Shown here: piece by piece, positions 42,319 to 44,766 of the stretch
Layout of the letters: each line of letters begins with the position of its first letter
Numbering within the stretch: position 1 is the stretch's first letter
Assembly (NCBI RefSeq): GCF_022229005.1
Contig: NZ_JAKKFD010000048.1
Location: 1-44,766 of the forward strand
Length of the DNA: 44,766 bases
Source of the DNA: Micromonospora trifolii
Lineage (GTDB): Bacteria; Actinomycetota; Actinomycetes; Mycobacteriales; Micromonosporaceae
Reading direction: 5' to 3'
Notes under the pieces: model-generated
Database searches by the model: none
What the model was told of the DNA's origin: nothing
Seen by the model: the letters and a program-made list of their open reading frames with translations, nothing else
Made by a program: the position numbers and the translations under genes

Positions 42319-43031
42319 ACCCGCCCCCAGGACGCCACGAAGTAGGCCACCCCGTAGGGGGCGGAGTCGTGCAGCAACTCGCCGCGCCACCCACCACCGG
42401 CCGCGCGGGCCGCGCCGGCGAGCACCTGCCAGGGGCCGCGACCGGCGGCCTTCAGCTCCGTCGACACCACCGGGTCGAGGTCGAGCAGGGCGTCCAGGTC
42501 CGCGCCGGCCAGCGCCGCGGCAACCCCCCGGTCGTACGGGAGGGCGCGCGCGTCGTCGTACCCGGGTGCTTTCTCGCCGCGGCAGGCCGACCCGTCCCCG
42601 AGCACCAGCGACGCCACCCGGTCACCGGTGGCGCCGACCTCCTGGGCGAGCGCGGCCAGCTCGGCCGGGCCGGCATCGGCGGCCACCTGCACGGCGGTCA
42701 CCGGCGGTGGGGTGCCGTGGCGGGCCAACAGCCACGCGCCGATGGTCAGGCTCAACGGCAGCACAGCGCCCCGGTCCGGTTGACCCGACACCAGCGGCAC
42801 GTCCAGGTCGACACCCCAGGGCTGGAGCGAACCGGTCGCCGGGGTGCGGATCGGGCCGGTCACCGGGCCGGTGCCCACCAGCACCACAATGTCCGGATTG
42901 GTGGCCAACAGCCGGCGCACGGCGGTGTCACAGGCCGCCCGCAGATCGTCCAGCTCCGGGGCCGCGGCACCGGCCACCTCGGGCACGAGCAGGGGCGGAT
43001 GCGGGCAGACGGCGGCGGAGACCAGTGGCAC
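42315..43031 (-). CDS. Class III extradiol dioxygenase subunit B-like protein
   Basis: This 238-residue protein resembles the LigB-type extradiol dioxygenase fold. It opens LVSAAVCPHPPLLVPEV, has PDIVVLVGTGP, and contains LVLGDGSACRG in the middle. It is a conserved neighbour of miaA-dapF in actinobacteria and its reaction is unknown. The GTG at 43031 starts the conserved part. The open frame extends far upstream, but those residues are low-complexity shadows of the DUF349 gene on the other strand. Confidence 0.82.
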   Translation of the reverse strand: MPLVSAAVCPHPPLLVPEVAGAAAPELDDLRAACDTAVRRLLATNPDIVVLVGTGPVTGPIRTPATGSLQPWGVDLDVPLVSGQPDRGAVLPLSLTIGAWLLARHGTPPPVTAVQVAADAGPAELAALAQEVGATGDRVASLVLGDGSACRGEKAPGYDDARALPYDRGVAAALAGADLDALLDLDPVVSTELKAAGRGPWQVLAGAARAAGGGWRGELLHDSAPYGVAYFVASWGRV

Positions 43032-43192
43032 CCGTCCACCGTAGCGGGAATCCCCGGTGCGTCTCCGAGCCGATCCGGTCATTAGGCCCCTAGGACACCG
43101 TATGGTCACGGTCGGCGATAGGCGCTCGACGCGGACCGGGTCGGACCTGTGACAATGCCGGAAGCAACTTGGCTGCGCCGTGGCGGCGACGG

Positions 43193-43204
43193 GGGATCGA
43201 TCCC
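43193..43204 (+). promoter_or_regulatory. GGGATCGATCCC palindrome upstream of the DUF349 gene
   Basis: A perfect 12-bp palindrome ends 28 nt before the ATG. It may be an operator or part of a leader hairpin; nothing else in 43032-43232 is distinctive. Confidence 0.4.
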
Positions 43205-43232
43205 TCGACGCCGGGAGAACGAGGATGGGCAC

Positions 43233-44441
43233 ATGAGCGACTGGACTGCCTTCGGACGGGTGGACGCGGACGGCACCGTGTACGTCAAGACCACCGAGGG
43301 AGAGCGGGTGGTCGGATCCTGGCAGGCGGGAGCACCGGAGGAGGGCCTGGCACACTTCGCCCGTCGCTTCGCCGACCTGGTGACCGAGGTGGACCTGACC
43401 GAGGCGCGACTCAAGTCGGGTGCGGCGGACGCCGGGCACTCGTTGAGCACGATCCGGCGGATCCGTACCACGCTGCCCGAGGCCAACGTGGTCGGCGACA
43501 TCGACGCGCTGGCCGCCCGCCTGGACAAGCTGGCGACCCTCGCCGAGGAGAAGGCTGGCGAAGCGCGCGCCGCCCGGGACGCCGCTCGCGGCGAGGCCCT
43601 GGCCCGCAAGACCGCGCTGGTCGAAGAGGCCGAGAAGCTGGCCGCCGAATCCACCGGGTGGAAGACCGCCGGGGACCGGCTCAAGGAGATCCTCGACGAG
43701 TGGAAGACCATCCGCGGGGTCGACAAGAAGGCCGACGGTGAGCTGTGGAAGCGGTTCGCCGCCGCCCGGGACGGCTTCACCCGCCGCCGGGGTGCCCACT
43801 TCGCCTCCCTGGACTCGCAGCGCAAGCAGGCGCAGACCGCCAAGGAGGAGTTGGTCGCCGAGGCGGAGAAGCTCTCGGACTCCACCGACTGGGCCGCCGC
43901 CGCCAACCAGCTCAAGGACCTGATGACCCAGTGGAAGGCCGCTCCGCGCGCCTCCAAGGAGGCCGAGCAGAAGCTCTGGGAACGGTTCCGGGGTGCGCAG
44001 GACGCCTTCTTCAGCCGGCGCAGCGAGGTCTTCTCCGCACGGGACAACGAGCAGCGCGGCAACCTGGAGCGCAAGCAGGCCCTGATCGCCGAGGCCGAGG
44101 CGTTGGACATCGACGCCGACCCGAAGGGCGCCCAGGCCAAGCTTCGGGAGATCCAGGCCCAGTGGCACGAGGCCGGCCGGGTGCCCCGCGAGGCGGCCGC
44201 CGGGCTGGAGCGTCGACTGCGCGTCATCGACGACAAGGTCCGTGACGTGATGGACTCGGCGTGGCGCCGCACCACCAAGGAGGACAACCCCCTGCTCGCC
44301 CAGATGCGGGCACAGGTGGCGGAGGCCGAGGACCGGCTGGCCCGGGCGCAGAGCGCCGGGGACGCACGCCGGATCAAGGAGGCTGAGCAGGCCCTCGCCT
44401 CCAAGCGGCAGTTCCTTCAACTCGCCGAGCAGGCCGGCTGA
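43233..44441 (+). CDS. DUF349 repeat protein
   Basis: This 402-residue protein has three helical DUF349-type repeats (about 145-210, 215-285 and 290-340), each with a W in a motif like EILDEWKTIRG, LMTQWKAAPR and IQAQWHEAGR. The ends are coiled-coil rich in Ala/Glu. The function is unknown; the family is conserved in actinobacteria. ATG 43233 is selected by AGGATGG and by the start of the conserved part. Confidence 0.88.
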   Translation: MSDWTAFGRVDADGTVYVKTTEGERVVGSWQAGAPEEGLAHFARRFADLVTEVDLTEARLKSGAADAGHSLSTIRRIRTTLPEANVVGDIDALAARLDKLATLAEEKAGEARAARDAARGEALARKTALVEEAEKLAAESTGWKTAGDRLKEILDEWKTIRGVDKKADGELWKRFAAARDGFTRRRGAHFASLDSQRKQAQTAKEELVAEAEKLSDSTDWAAAANQLKDLMTQWKAAPRASKEAEQKLWERFRGAQDAFFSRRSEVFSARDNEQRGNLERKQALIAEAEALDIDADPKGAQAKLREIQAQWHEAGRVPREAAAGLERRLRVIDDKVRDVMDSAWRRTTKEDNPLLAQMRAQVAEAEDRLARAQSAGDARRIKEAEQALASKRQFLQLAEQAG

Positions 44442-44454
44442 GCTGACGACGTCC

Positions 44455-44488
44455 GGAGCCCCCGGTCCCCAGCGGGACCGGGGGCTCC
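44455..44488 (+). terminator. Strong terminator after the DUF349 gene
   Basis: A perfect 15-bp stem, GGAGCCCCCGGTCCC with its complement, closes on a CAGC loop, 13 nt after the stop codon. Confidence 0.9.
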
Positions 44489-44506
44489 CGCGTGTCCGCC
44501 CCTCAT

Positions 44507-44562
44507 GCCCCGCGCCCCGCGCCCCGCGCCCCGCGCCCCGCGCCCCGCGCCCCGCGCCCCGC
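44507..44562. repeat. Eight perfect tandem copies of GCCCCGC
   Basis: The heptamer GCCCCGC repeats eight times without error (56 bp) directly before the next hairpin element. Such a run can slip in replication, so copy number may vary between strains. Confidence 0.95.
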
Positions 44563-44563
44563 G

Positions 44564-44645
44564 TCGAGATCCGCGCAACTTCCCGGATGTTGCTGCCTCC
44601 GACGCGCGGGATGCAGCAACATCCCTGATGTTGCGCGGATCTTGA
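44564..44645. repeat. Two-level palindromic hairpin element
   Basis: The outer arms are 44564-44579 and 44630-44645 (16 bp, one G-U pair), starting TCGAGATCCGCGCAAC. The inner arms are GGATGTTGCTGC (44585-44596) and its complement (44613-44624). The inner sequence is close to the GGATGTAGTGGC arms at both window ends. Confidence 0.85.
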
Positions 44646-44708
44646 CGACAAACCTGTGCCTGACCGGCCGGAGCAGGGTTCGGGGTGCGTGCGGCCACCA
44701 AGGTCATG

Positions 44709-44766
44709 CTCGATCCAGGATGTAGTGGCCACGAAGCGCCGGAAAGCCACTACATCCAGGATCGAG
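44709..44766. repeat. Palindromic hairpin element, second GGATGTAGTGGC copy
   Basis: Arms 44709-44729 and 44746-44766 match over 21 bp with one mismatch, around a 16-nt spacer. The inner 12 bp of each arm are the same as in the element at 7-47. It reaches the end of the window and may continue beyond it. Confidence 0.85.

Overview
The window is about 70% GC, uses many GTG starts, and carries DUF397/XRE pairs, the nrdR-nrdJ and lexA neighbourhood, hflX, miaA and dapF in the usual high-GC actinobacterial order, and DUF3039/DUF3099/DUF5522 proteins. This fits a Micromonosporaceae actinomycete, most likely Micromonospora or a close relative. The genus is inferred from gene content, not from a database match.

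Layout. (1) 0.3-12.4 kb is a housekeeping and metabolic patchwork: a DEAD/DEAH helicase, a TRIC-like channel, pseudouridine catabolism (psuG-psuK), a BrnT/BrnA-like toxin-antitoxin pair, a HhH-GPD repair protein, a methyltransferase coupled to D-aminoacyl-tRNA deacylase, a Spo0M-like protein, a group 2 sigma factor, and an ArsR/SRPBCC/VOC operon with visible operators. (2) 12.4-17.1 kb holds a reversible protein-acylation pair (GNAT-acyl-CoA-synthetase fusion plus AcuC-type deacetylase) and a sulfurtransferase, followed by an IdeR/DtxR-like regulator. (3) 17.9-25.5 kb has a lipoprotein, a RibD-like reductase, a MerR regulator with its operator, a DUF2332 protein, an FAD monooxygenase, an ECF sigma factor with a membrane partner, and folD behind a well-formed ZTP riboswitch.

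(4) 25.5-30.6 kb is an accessory island between folD and nrdJ. It contains four tiny GTGA-overlapping genes, a divergent XRE/DUF5753-DUF397 pair, and then a minus-strand operon. Transcription of that operon runs: 45-residue basic protein, CD-NTase-like nucleotidyltransferase with a C-terminal glycine, E2-like protein with a catalytic-type Cys, and a single-span membrane protein. I read this as a short type II CBASS anti-phage system with an unfamiliar effector and an extra small upstream gene. This is the most interesting part of the window.

(5) 30.7-44.4 kb is conserved core: B12-dependent ribonucleotide reductase (nrdJ) and its repressor (nrdR) with tandem NrdR boxes, lexA with its own SOS box, a membrane protein with a Gly-rich tail, hflX, a malic enzyme, dapF-miaA-dioxygenase-like genes, and a DUF349 protein.

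Across the window there are seven intergenic long hairpins with nearly perfect 12-23 bp arms, many opening with GATC. Two share the same arm sequence and sit at the two ends of the window. They look like a dispersed palindromic element family that may double as terminators. No rRNA, tRNA, CRISPR array, transposase or complete mobile element was seen.
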